A stretch of DNA of 64,000 nucleotides from positions 55,232,066-55,296,065 of the forward strand of contig NC_080042.1 in assembly GCF_012489685.1 (NCBI RefSeq), given 5' to 3'. The translations under genes were made by a program, and so were the position numbers. This stretch comes from Lotus japonicus (Eukaryota > Streptophyta > Magnoliopsida > Fabales > Fabaceae). Below are positions 25,280-36,429 of this stretch, piece after piece (within the stretch, counting starts at the first letter, position 1; each line of letters starts with the position of its first letter). The notes under the pieces were generated by a model that did not search any database, was not told the origin of the DNA, and saw only the letters and a list, made by a program, of their open reading frames with translations.

Positions 25280-28147
25280 CTAAAGAAATCCTTCAACCCC
25301 ACGTCCTGACCTAACATTCTTATATATAGTAAGTGCTTCTTCCATTATCTTAGCTTGTGCCAGCAATTCTGCTCTCTTTTTTCCAGATGGATGAGTAGAG
25401 ATATAATTTCCAAGCGTAGAATCGCCAGTGACTCTTCCCAATTTCTCATAGACTTTAGGTGCCACCCGGGGATCATAGCCAGCTGATGCAATTAACAGTA
25501 GCCCAATGTAGTCGGCTTCCATTTCCATCCTGAAAAATAGAAAATAACTTGGGTTAAGCTTAAAAAACTAACCAAAAAAAGTTTACATAAAAAATCACAT
25601 TATAATTACAACAATTTTTCATTTCAATATAAAAATCTACCATGAAGAACAAGAACAAGCAGCTTGAAAACAATCATAAAAGTATGAATTGAATGGAAAA
25701 GACAACAGTGACAGGCAGAAAGGACCAGCGTAGACATTGCAAAGTAATTAAAGTACATGCCAAACGACAAGTGCACTCAAGAATGAACGAACGTAGCCAT
25801 GTCAAACATGAATAATAAGAAATTGATATAAATACAAATACAAAGCAGTATGAACTAAACTATCAGCACAAAAATGAAAATTTTATAGGAAATTCTACAA
25901 AATCATCGCTCAGGATGCCCCTCTCACTTTGGACCAATCCACACTCCAGCCACAGAAAAAAACCAAATATAAAATAACTTGTCCATCAGATGAAATCTCA
26001 CAAGTGCCATGTCAGACTCATGAAATCCATCAAAACTACTTCAGACCAACAAAGAATATGATTCAAATTCTAAATCTAACATAGAATATGATTCAAATTC
26101 AAGATATTCTACGGCATAAAGTCAACTCCAAGAACGTTCGAGCATTCTTAAACAAATGAATTAGTTTGGTTTGGGCTAGCTCACTCCCAGAAATTGTGTT
26201 CAGGGTGTGCCTGTTACAGAATAATTAAGCGAATACTTATCATGTAAGCCCGTATTCATAAGCTTAATTGAGAAGCAAGCGTTTATGCCCATAAATACTT
26301 ACCACGTAAGCCCTTATCCATAAGCTTAATCGAGAAGCTTGCTGGAATAAGTCAAAAGAGTTTATATTTGGTAGAAGCACTTATTGATAAGCTAGTCAAA
26401 GAAGGCGAATAGAATAAGATGAAAGTAGCTTATAGGTAGGTCATATGTTATTTTCATAAGCTTAACCAAACTGAGAGTAGACTGCATATAGATACCTAAT
26501 GTTTATTGGACATGAGAGTCTTCATGTAAAGTAACAGAAACTCTAACTATTCATAGAATAGTAATTGATATCTAACTCAAATTAAATTTCACATCTAAGA
26601 AAAATACAAGTACTCAAGTTCTAACAGTCAAATTGATGGAAAATTGTACAAAGCTTTTAGCTACATTTGGTCTACAGACAGGAATATAGAAATTCATTAG
26701 GAAAACCAGAGCAGCAGCACTGTTTTATGAATATCTATTTCAACATTTCATGACAAACTCTATGTTTCCCTCAAATGACTCTAGTACAATCAAAGAACAG
26801 CACAAGAAATCAAGTGGTTAGAAATAGAGAGAATGAATGATGTATACCGTCTCGAGAAAGGTAGCCGTAATAAAAGCGATGACATTGTGTTGACAAGATC
26901 AGGCATAACGCCAATTTGATAAAGAATCAACTGCAGAATAAAAAACCACAGATTCTTTGTAATCCCCTCAGCACTGTGTCGAGCCACAGCATGTCCAACC
27001 TAATTAACAGGAAGACCCACATAAGTTGATATGTCTGCATATACAACAATAAGAAACAAGAAAAGCTATACCCCACCAAGTGAAAAATAATAAATTAGCA
27101 AGTTCTAATCTAATGTGTAAGCAATGGGTCTCCAAGATATGTTAAACAACAAAAAACAATTAGTAAACTTAAGCCTTAAACCAAGCACAGTTATACCTCA
27201 TGTCCAATAATAGTTGCTATCTCTGCATCACTTCTAAAATGCTCAAGCAAACCAGTAAATACAACTATCTTCCCACCAGGCAAGCAGAAGGCATTAACAA
27301 GAGGCTCATTCACAACCAAAACCTCCCAATTCAAACCATCCAAATGAGCAGTGTTAGGCTCTTTCCCTTGTTCCTTACCTTTTTTCCTACTCTGCTGAAC
27401 CCACTTCTCATCAAGAATCTCATCCTCCCTATGCCACTTCCCTTCAATCTTCCCTTCATTTTCAGCCAGCACATGCAATGCCTCCCTCCCACTTTCTTCA
27501 CCCAACATGGTATTCTGTGATGCATACTCCAAATCACTCCACACATTCTCCTTCCTCAACCCTCTCTGCAATGCACCAATGATATCCTGAGCTATCATCA
27601 TCACCCTCACACTTTCCGGGTGTATAGGAGGCAACATCTTCCCCTTAAAACCTGCCTTCATCTTCTCAAACTCAGACTCCCCTAGCCTCCTCTCCATGGG
27701 TCTAGACATCAGAATCCAATGAGTTCGGTTCGTGTAAGGAACTGTTTCCCTATTCCCAAAATACAAAGTGATGAAAACACCTGAACCAACCACCACAACA
27801 ATGAAAACATGTCTAGGATTCTGAAACCATCGCCTTGGCCCTCTTGGCTTGAAATGCTTCACATTGTAAGGATCCACATAGTAAAATCTCCTACCCCCAG
27901 AAAGAAACAGATTGTTAAAGTTCCTGTTAACCCCATTAACCCCATTAACACCAACACCTCTTGTGCTTAATCTCTGAGAAATTGAAGAAAACGAAGAGAA
28001 CCCATTAGAGCTAGCTCCTTTTGAGCATGAATTCGAATACCCAGATGGCCAAATCCTCGAGTTACATCGAAAAGATGGATTTTGAGGAGCAACCCTGAAA
28101 GTCAAGCTTCGAAAACCATCGAAAGCAATCTTTGCTCTTCTGTACAT
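25280..28147 (-). CDS. OMA1: Mitochondrial metalloendopeptidase OMA1 (M48 family)
   Basis: Three exons (28147-27197, 26999-26848, 25529-25280) give 450 aa, close to the size of Arabidopsis OMA1. OMA1 is an inner-membrane zinc protease that acts in membrane-protein quality control and stress response. The N-terminus is Arg/Ser-rich, without acids at first, and fits a mitochondrial presequence. A hydrophobic anchor lies at about 114-132. The zinc motif HEVGH (316-320) is split by intron 1 between Glu317 and Val318. A further hydrophobic stretch follows (about 330-350). The third zinc ligand motif EMEAD (370-374) is at the start of exon 3. No break is seen. Intron 2 (1.3 kb) contains MITE-like repeats. 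The 5' end lies 1.65 kb from the 3' end of RH7 on the same strand, so the two are separate tandem transcription units. Confidence 0.94.
26204..26470. repeat. MITE-like repeat in OMA1 intron 2
   Basis: The region is dense in ATAAGCTTA and GTAAGCCC motifs. A block of about 64 bp (ACTTATCATGTAAGCCC... and ACTTACCACGTAAGCCC...) is present twice in tandem. Similar CTTATAAG-type sequence occurs near 21040-21185. No clean termini were found. Confidence 0.45.
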
Positions 28148-28482
28148 GATGATGGCGAAAACTGAAAATCGAAACTGAAGAAGAAGATGATGAAATTTAG
28201 CGGATTAGAACAGTGCGAAATTCATGGGTCAGTGGAGAATCGAAACATGTAGGTGAATGGAAGCGGTAGAACGTGGAGAGTTCGCAAAGAACTCGAAGGA
28301 TCTAGACAGAGAAAAACACAGAAACACGTGAGAAGACCAACACCGTCACTCTCTACATATATAAATCCTTTAAATTTATTTTTAACTAATTAAAATTTAT
28401 AAAACTACATTAATTGAAAATCAATTTTTAAGTACCATAAAAAAATCAATTTTTAAGATTTAGCTTCAAATTAAATTTTAGT

Positions 28483-28591
28483 GTCACGAATGATAGCTCA
28501 AATTGTAAGAGCTAGGAACATATGCGTTAGGTGAGGGAGTGTCCGGAATCAAACCTGGAGGGTGCAATTTATCTTTCCGATGTAAAAAAAA
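28483..28591 (+). mobile_element. SINE with 15-bp target-site duplication
   Basis: The 15-bp duplication AAATTAAATTTTAGT lies at 28468-28482 and 28592-28606. The element starts GTCACGAATGATAGCTC, with a box-A-like GATAGCTCAAATTGTAAGAG and a box-B-like GGAATCAAACC. It ends GGGTGCAATTT, then TTTCCGATGT and poly(A). This is a tRNA-derived SINE organisation. The tail matches the 3' end of the LINE at 17222-18311. Confidence 0.88.
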
Positions 28592-28606
28592 AAATTAAAT
28601 TTTAGT

Positions 28607-29799
28607 TTTTTTTGAAATGTAATTTTAGTTAAAGTTAATCTTTTAATAATATATCAAAAATTAATCTAAATAAACTTTTGATATTATTTAGATAAGTTTT
28701 TTCTTATAAACACAGATAAAAAATTCAAATTTTTTAGTAGAGAAACTCAACATTCAAATAATGGTTCTAAGTTATTTTTCATTTTTTAATAAAATGCTAG
28801 TGCCCCTATTCTATAGAGTACGGCTCTTCTGTTATCAATGAAACCGAAAGAAACACAAAAAATCCAGTGTGTTTTGTATAGATCGAGACTTGTAGCTCGA
28901 GTCTTGTGATAGTTGTTAATATCTAAAATGATTATTTAGATTAAGCTTCATAATTCTATATTATAAAGATACTAAAAATAATATTTCAAAATTAATTGAT
29001 TTAAATATGTAAATACTTATAAAAAAAAATTATTCGCTATTTTTTCAAGTCTTAATTATATCTATGTTCCTCCTAAAATAGTGTTCAGGTGATTTTTGGT
29101 AAGTTTTTTTTACTTAACTCTTGTTTCTTAATCAAACAAATCGCTTAACATTTCATCAAATTATTTCATGATCTGACAATAAAATTATAAGATTAAATTA
29201 CTTAGGCATGTAACAATAATAGTGAAAGAGCTCCATAGATTAAATTATTATTAGTCCTTTAACATATACCTGAATGTTGAATGTTCAAAAACCTGATAAT
29301 CTGATACGATACATCAAAATCAAATCGTTGTACACGCATTCAAGGAGAAGCTACAGCTTCCAGCTTATTCGAGTACATGTAAAACTCATTTATAAACAAA
29401 CTCCACTCTACTCTATTAAGAGAATTATAAAAATTGAACGCTCAGGGGAGAGCAAATATGAAAACCATGTGAAGAAAAGAAAATAAATTAGCTAAACACA
29501 AATAAATGACAGAATATATATATTTTTCACCATTGTCGATGTCATAATCAATCATACACTTAAAAACTCGTCCTTGTTTGTCACATATAGAAACTTAACT
29601 AGTACATTTTCCTGTCAAAATTGAACTAATTGGGAGACACTGAACATAAAGAATTATCAAAAATTAGACCACCCCATGTAGGGTTTTAGACGGCCAGCAA
29701 AATTGAGGGGCGGTGGTGGCAGCAGATAACACAGCAAAAGTTAATGCCATTATGCTCCCTGATCATAATGAGCATAGTGATCACTCAACTCATAGTCTC
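28607..29799. other. Intergenic DNA between RH7 3' end and OMA1 5' end
   Basis: AT-rich DNA with no supported gene. A short frame at 29274-29486 (+) has no recognisable features. The RH7 3' UTR is expected just below 29800. Confidence 0.5.
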
Positions 29800-32700
29800 T
29801 TACCATCTCCTACCACCTCCACCTCGGCCTCCATAACCTCTACCACCACTTGAAAACCCACGGCCACCTCTCCCAAACCTACTCCCGCCACCTCCAAAAC
29901 CCCCTCTGCCCCCTCTTGATTGGTCCCTTTCTTGCAAACGTGGCAATAGTTTTACCTCCTCTAGGCTTACATTACCAGCATTCTTCTGACCTGAAGAGCA
30001 AACACAATAGAATTGAATATATTGACCAAGACTAAAAGCTACATGTTGAATTCTTACAATGCTAATTGTAAACTAGTGTCTAGTGATAGTTAAAGCTTGA
30101 AAGACAGGTTGACCTAGTCATAATTACAATCTTCATGAAAAGCAATGAAAGTTTAAGGATGCCAGTCCATATAGAATATCTATGTCGGAAAAGGTAAAAG
30201 TTCGAATTCTTTTTAAAATGATCAGAATACTAAGTCAACAGTTAGGTAAAATTTTACCCGCAAGGAATGCATCTAAATCATTGGCTGGTACATCAAACAC
30301 AGCACCAGTTCCATCTGCAGTGAGAGAAAGACCCTGCACACCATCAACCTTCTCCTCAGGCACAAATCTCCTCAAGATTCCAAAAGCATAGCTGATAACA
30401 ACCAACAAAATCAAAAGGTCAAACACAACAAAATGCATGACAAAAAAACAAACTGATAATTCAAGTGCAGTTTGATAACCTTGAAAACTAAATAACTCTA
30501 CACTCAATAGTAATATATCCAAACCACAAGACTATAAGCACTAAGATCATCCAAGATACTGATACAAGTAAGATAGTCCTAATTATCTGTAGTTAAGTTC
30601 TCACGATGGGGTGTGGATAGATCTTCCAGTCTCGAGAAGTAATGTAACATAATTCTCCATGGAAGTCAGCAGTGATCTTTTCTTTATATCAGTAAAACCC
30701 TGCAAATAACATGATGTTTTCCCAGATCAGAAGAAAAAAAGAGAAGATAAAGATTTTACTGTAAAACAAAAATAAATTGTAGGGAAAAGACAAGGAGAGA
30801 ATATGGAAAATGATTGGACTCACAACAGCCTTGGCAAGAGCTTTTGCAAGTAACTCAACAGCTGATAAACCAGAGTTCTTCAGAAGGTCCTCAGCAACAG
30901 ACTTGAATGCAGGAACCACGCTGCATTTACAACACATGTTCGCAGTATTAAACATAAGAATAAAGAATAATATAAAAACTACCCAGCAGCAAAAGACACT
31001 GTTAAACGCAGTAAGCAAATACCTATCAGAAACTTGGATAATCAATTCAGCAGCTTCCCCACCAACAGCTTTGGCAATATCATCAGGCTGGGGAGCAGAT
31101 ATGTGTTCAAACTTCACACCCGATTCTCTTTCTATTTTAGAAAAATTTGACTTTCTTGGATCATAAAGCATTACAGCAACTCCAGTATTGCCTGAAAAAC
31201 GAAAGCCAAATATGTAACCGGAAAACTTGGTAACATCAATCTCTCTATCCTAACAAATAATCAAACTCCAAACATACCGGCTCTTCCTGTGCGCCCAGAT
31301 CGATGGATATATGCTTCTACATCCCGTGGAGGCTCACACTAAATCAGATACAATGTCACATCAGATAAACAAGAATATAAAGAATGATTTATAACATCAT
31401 AAAAAATTAAATATATGAATAAGAGTACCTGGATAATCAACTGAACATCGTTAATATCCAGACCCCTAGCAGCCACATTTGTAGCCACCAATGTCATGAA
31501 TTTCCCAGACCTAAAACCTTTCAGCGTAATCTGCAAGGAACAGGAAACAGAGTGGCACTCAAACCTTCATTACAAATTTAAAACAAAAACCATAAAGCAA
31601 ACGTAAGAGTCCAATACAACATCAAAGGTTCCAGGACAGGTCACCATTGCAACACCCGTTCAATGAAAATCTACAGAATCAATAATCATATCAAAAGTTG
31701 TATATAATTTTACCTCCCGTTGTGACTGCTGTATGTCACCATGGAGAGCTCTTGCTCCAGGCAACAAGCCCGCAAGCTCAGAAGCAGACTCTTTTTTCTC
31801 AGTAAAAATAATGGTTCGGCCTCCACTGAAACAACATGCAAAAAGTCAATTCTAAACTCTAAACATACTTAATATTGTGACGATCACAAATTGAATACAA
31901 CAAATCACCTGCTGTAACAGCGAATAATGTCAGGGATAAGCTGCGCCCTGGCAGAACTACTACATGGAAGAACAATATGCCTAACATTGGTGCTAGCCTT
32001 CATTTTCTCATTCCCAACAAGATCAGCAGTTTTCTTATCTGGTTTCAGAAATTTTGTAGAAATCTGGCAATAAAAAATGTTGGATAAGCTAAAAATCCAA
32101 CTGAATAAAACCCAATCAGAACATGAAATGGCGACAAAGATGATAGATGCATACCTGCTTAACCCAGACTGGCAAAGTAGCACTGAAAAGAAGTGTCTGA
32201 ACTCTATTAACATCATCTACCTCACCTGCAAAAATAAAACAGATCATTGTAATGCTGAAATATATTACAGAACCAGAAAAAATACCAAATTCAACTAAAA
32301 GTAGACAATCTCAGATAGTTAACTACTGACATGTCACAACAGTTGGCGCAGATATTCATACAATAAAGCCTTCAAAATTTACATTTAGGCAAAATCATAC
32401 CTAGAATGCGTTCGACATCTTCAACAAAACCCATCCTCAGCATCTCATCAGCCTCATCAAGGACACGGAACCTTAGTTTGCTCAGGTCAAGGTTTTGCCT
32501 CTCAATATGGTCCTATACAAATTTACTGATAGTCTTAAATACAGAGTGAAGCTTCTATAATCGACTTTTGCAGTAATTAACAATCACATAGAAAAAAATG
32601 AAAAACCACTACATGTATCCAAACAAGTATTACTGAAATAAAAATTAACCTTTATGCGACCCGGTGTTCCAATAACAATATCAACACCTCGTTTGAGATT

Positions 32701-33902
32701 ACTTTCTTGACTATGATATGGAGCACCACCATATAAACAGCAAGCATTCAATCCCATAGCCGAACCATAAACTTCAAAATCAGCAAACACCTAACACAAA
32801 ATATACCACAACAGAAAAGTACGCATAAATAAAATGGCAAACAAACATACTCTAACAACCAGCTCATGCATATCATACCTGAGTGGCCAATTCCCTAGTA
32901 GGTAAAAGCACAAGGACACTCGGAGACCTCCCATAACCAGTCTTTCTTGCCACTTTGCCCGGACCATTTGTCAAAGACTCAAGTATGGGCAACACAAAGG
33001 CCAGAGTTTTACCCTGCATTTTACCAAAGAAGCAAAAGATAGATAATATAAGTTTACAGACAAGTGGAAAGCAAAATATTCGGACAGCGGCTTCCAAATT
33101 ATCTAATCATGTGGTCCGAATCACATTACACTCATCAAAGACTTCTACTTAACTCTCAAATAAAATTGTTTTGGTTATAAACATGGTACTACTTAGTTCC
33201 TTATCTATCATAGAGTCACCTAATTTATCATCCCCAGATTTTTTTTACCAAATCTGAATTACTTAGTCACACCTAAAAAATTTGGAGATGAATTTATATT
33301 TGAGAAATTTATTTAGTTAAAAGTTACATCCATGAAGATAACTACACAATTATTTCATTCTCCAAAACTCATGAGCTCACAAACACAGAGAATCAAAAGA
33401 AAGGAAGAAAACTACAGACCTGACCAGTACGAGCGCGACCAACCATATCAGCACCATCGAGAATGGTATCAAACGTCATAGCCTGAATGGGGAACAGCGA
33501 TTCAATCCCCTTCTGCTTCAGAATCGCCCTCAACGGCTCCGAAATCCTGAACCTCGAAACCGCATTCGGATCCTCCTTCTTCTTCTCAACCACCACCTCT
33601 TCCTCCTCCTCTTCACCATCCTCATCAAACTTAATCTTCTTCTTCATCTTCTTACTCGCCTTCGGCTCCACGAGCTCAGAGCTAGTCTCACTCCTCTCCT
33701 GCTCCTCTTCCTCCTCATCGGAACTCTTCTTCCGCTTCTTCGAGCTGCTCTTCTTGCTCTTGCTCTTGGAGCTCGTCACCTCCAAATCGGCGTCGATTTG
33801 GACGGTTTCGCTCTTCTTCTTGTCCTTCTTCTTCTTCGACTTGTCTTTGGGACTCTCGCTCATGGCGGTGGCGCCGTTGGAGAGAGGGAGTAGAGAAGGC
33901 AT
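29800..33902 (-). CDS. RH7: DEAD-box ATP-dependent RNA helicase, RH7 type with GUCT domain
   Basis: Fourteen exons (33902-33420, 33013-32879, 32790-32650, 32512-32401, 32225-32155, 32063-31909, 31825-31714, 31530-31429, 31338-31278, 31191-31023, 30920-30824, 30699-30605, 30391-30258, 29990-29800) join in frame into 685 aa. It is a nucleolar-type RNA helicase; Arabidopsis RH7 acts in rRNA maturation and cold tolerance. The N-terminus is a Lys/Glu/Ser-rich tail. Motif I GQGKT is split by intron 1 (Gln161/Gly162). Others: PTRELA, TPGR, DEAD (272-275), SAT (305-307), [14 protein letters not shown] (449-456). A GUCT domain follows (about 545-610), then a C-terminal RGG/FGG tail. The first Met matches the family's MPSL start. 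All catalytic motifs are intact. Confidence 0.96.
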
Positions 33903-34551
33903 CGCCGCCGTGGGAATGATCGAATGTGGCGGCGGGGTTCGGTGAGGGTTTTTTTGATTCTCCTGCTTCGGTGGCTGGGAGTTGCGGTTGAAGCAGGAGA
34001 TGAAAGAGGAAGGGTTTCGTTAAGGTTTTGGGGATTTTATAGGTTTGGAGGTGGATTGTTGTGCGCCGTTGGATTGTGAAACCCTATTCTCTTTGGATTG
34101 TAGCCGTTGGATTTATAACCTGATATTTTTAGCACTCTCACGTGTTGAACGTTTTGCGGTTTTGGGTTCTTACTTCAGAGTGGTATGGGTTGTTTTTGTT
34201 GTGACCCGGATTGGTCTGCACACAAATACCAACATAAGAAAAAAAATATAGTATTTTTTTTTTACTCTTAAAAAAAAATTAGGATGAAGATCCTATTTAT
34301 GCTAAGCCACTTAAAATTTTAGACCAATGCTACATCACTCAAAAAAAATATATATGGATATAAAATTTATAACCTCAAATTGATGACTTAGTTAATATGA
34401 CACAATCTAATTTGTGAGATAAAGAATGAGACATTATTTAAGAATAGAGGATATTGATCATGGTTGGAGTCACGGGTGATCGAAAGGGTCATTAGGGTGT
34501 ATAGGACTCGACCTTGTCCCTAGAATTGTCCTGGCTCATGTCCGATCAACT
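33903..34551. other. RH7 upstream region
   Basis: This is the expected 5' UTR and promoter of RH7 on the minus strand. Pyrimidine/purine-rich leader sequence lies at 33903-34030. No further gene is visible. AT-rich sequence follows to the start of the segmental duplication. Confidence 0.5.
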
Positions 34552-35329
34552 TGAACATCATCGGGTTTCTTCGAGTCTATGGACGGGTTCAGGTTTTAAA
34601 ACTAGCTCTGTCAATATTTAGGATCGGGTGAAAGACAAGTACAACTCGACTCAATTTGTCCCACGAACACTCCTACGAGATATGTATCTCATTGTATAGT
34701 TAGATTAGAACATTGTACCATACAAGTTTTTGTGCAAATAATCCAATACAAGTGTAGCTTCTTCTATAATTCATAATATGATTGGGAACTACTAGTTTTA
34801 CATAGTGAGAAGTATTTATAATTCTTTTATGAGATTTGAAATTTTCATTCAACTTGTCTACCGAGTCAACCCGAACCCGTCCTTTTGTAGCCCAGACTTT
34901 CTTAAACCTGTATCTTATCGGATTTCTTCAGATATAGGGATGAGTTTGGGTTTAAAACTTAACCTGATCAATACTTAAAGGTTGGGAAAAAATATTACTA
35001 TAATTTTAATAGTCTAAAAATGAGTGAGGGCTGCCATAAGGTTGTGATTTAAGAGGTGTCGTGAAGAACTATGAATTAAGTATTCTTAGGTCTCGAACCA
35101 GCAGGCTGCATCCTAGATGGGGTTGCTTCCAACTGCAACACCAACTCATTCCTTTTAAAACATAACCCTCACCTAGACACAAGTTTTTTGGTTTATGGTT
35201 TAAAGAGTTATTAGTTGCATATCAAAATTTGTTGTGTAGATTATGTATGTTAAAATTCTATAAGGAAATTTTCTGATGTATAAGAATAAATTAAAAAAAT
35301 TCAATAAGGAGAGGAGGAATTGTGTCAGT

Positions 35330-35639
35330 AAGAGCGTTTGCAAACGCTTATTTATAGGTCATTAACGGTTTTGATCGTCGGTAGTCCGTAATAAAATTTT
35401 TAAAAGCCCGCAAAGTTATTGCCTCACAAAAATTTCAATTTGAAACTATCGGCGGCGACAATTTCAAATTTTAAAATTACCACCAGTTTTGGTCGTTAGT
35501 AAAGTCATTTGTAATTTGGCGGTAACTAGTTCCACCAAAAAAATTATTTACCACTTTACCGATGGCCTAATAACAACGACATGTTGCGACGGTTTTCTTT
35601 CAGTAAAAGCCGCTGATAATAAGGTATTTTCTTGTAGTG
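35330..35639 (-). mobile_element. CACTA-type terminal sequence
   Basis: On the minus strand the segment starts CACTACAAGAAAA at 35639, the typical terminus of En/Spm-CACTA elements. It continues into repeated motifs around CCGTCGC and GCCGATAG/ CGGCGGCGAC that look like subterminal repeats. The opposite terminus was not found, so this is an element end or fragment. Copy B holds the same segment with a mutated terminus (44999-45019). Confidence 0.5.
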
Positions 35640-35925
35640 ATATCCCTAGACCACATGTTGTCTCATTTCCTCCTACTCATTTCCCTCTGTCTCAACCATC
35701 ACTACCAATAACCTTCAGGACTATACCAGCGCCTACATGTGGGGTTCCGAAAGAATTGTCCATTTGTCCAAAGCTTTATTATTAGATTAAAAAACACAGA
35801 AGAGAATGATTTAACAATGGAGACTAGCGAATGAAGAGGACAAGCACATCCACCACAATGTTAGAGTTACATTGTCAAGACGAAAAAATCATTAAGTTGG
35901 AATCAGCATAAATGATAGAATAGTT

Positions 35926-36410
35926 TTTTTTTAAAGAACCTGCTATCAATTAAATAGGGGCATAGAAGGCAAAAGGTCTGCGGTTATAAAAACATCGACT
36001 TCAGGCGGTACCTCCTCAATCCACACAAAACCGGCGTATGAGGCGGCATTCCTGGCCAAAAAGTCTGCAACAACATTGCCTGAACGGCGAACAAAAACAA
36101 CAGATACGAAATCTAAAGAACGACACAACTGAAAGCATGCAATCACTAAAAATAGTAGCTAAGTAGTTCCTCCTGTCCGGAGGCTTCTTCCACATCTAAA
36201 AGAGCTAGAGTGAGACAATACGTCTCAAAGCAAACCCGTATGGACCCAAGGTTAATAGCTAATCCAATCGCCCACCGGAATGCTAAGGCCTCAGCCTCCA
36301 CCATTGTGCCACTCCACAACCTCCGTCGTAGCAGCAAGACTTTTTCTATTCGGAGCTTCAAATGAAGATTCCACACGCGTACACCCATTTCTCTTGATGT
36401 TTTCAATCTT
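35926..36410 (-). pseudogene. LINE fragment: RNase H, 3' end
   Basis: On the minus strand, VEAEALAFRWAIGLAINLG is followed in a second frame by RRSGNVVADFLARNA and a short C-terminal tail ending at 35946. These are typical of the plant LINE RNase H. The frame changes near 36146. Poly(T) on + at 35926-35934 marks the poly(A) end and coincides with the break in the segmental-duplication alignment, so this insertion came after the duplication. Confidence 0.75.
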
Positions 36411-36429
36411 TCTTCAGAAGGAAGTTTTC

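Noticed and set aside
33487..33945. 152-aa frame on + with a Ser/Phe-rich sequence
   Set aside because: It is the reverse of RH7 exon 1; the Glu/Lys-rich tail read backwards gives Ser/Phe/Leu runs.
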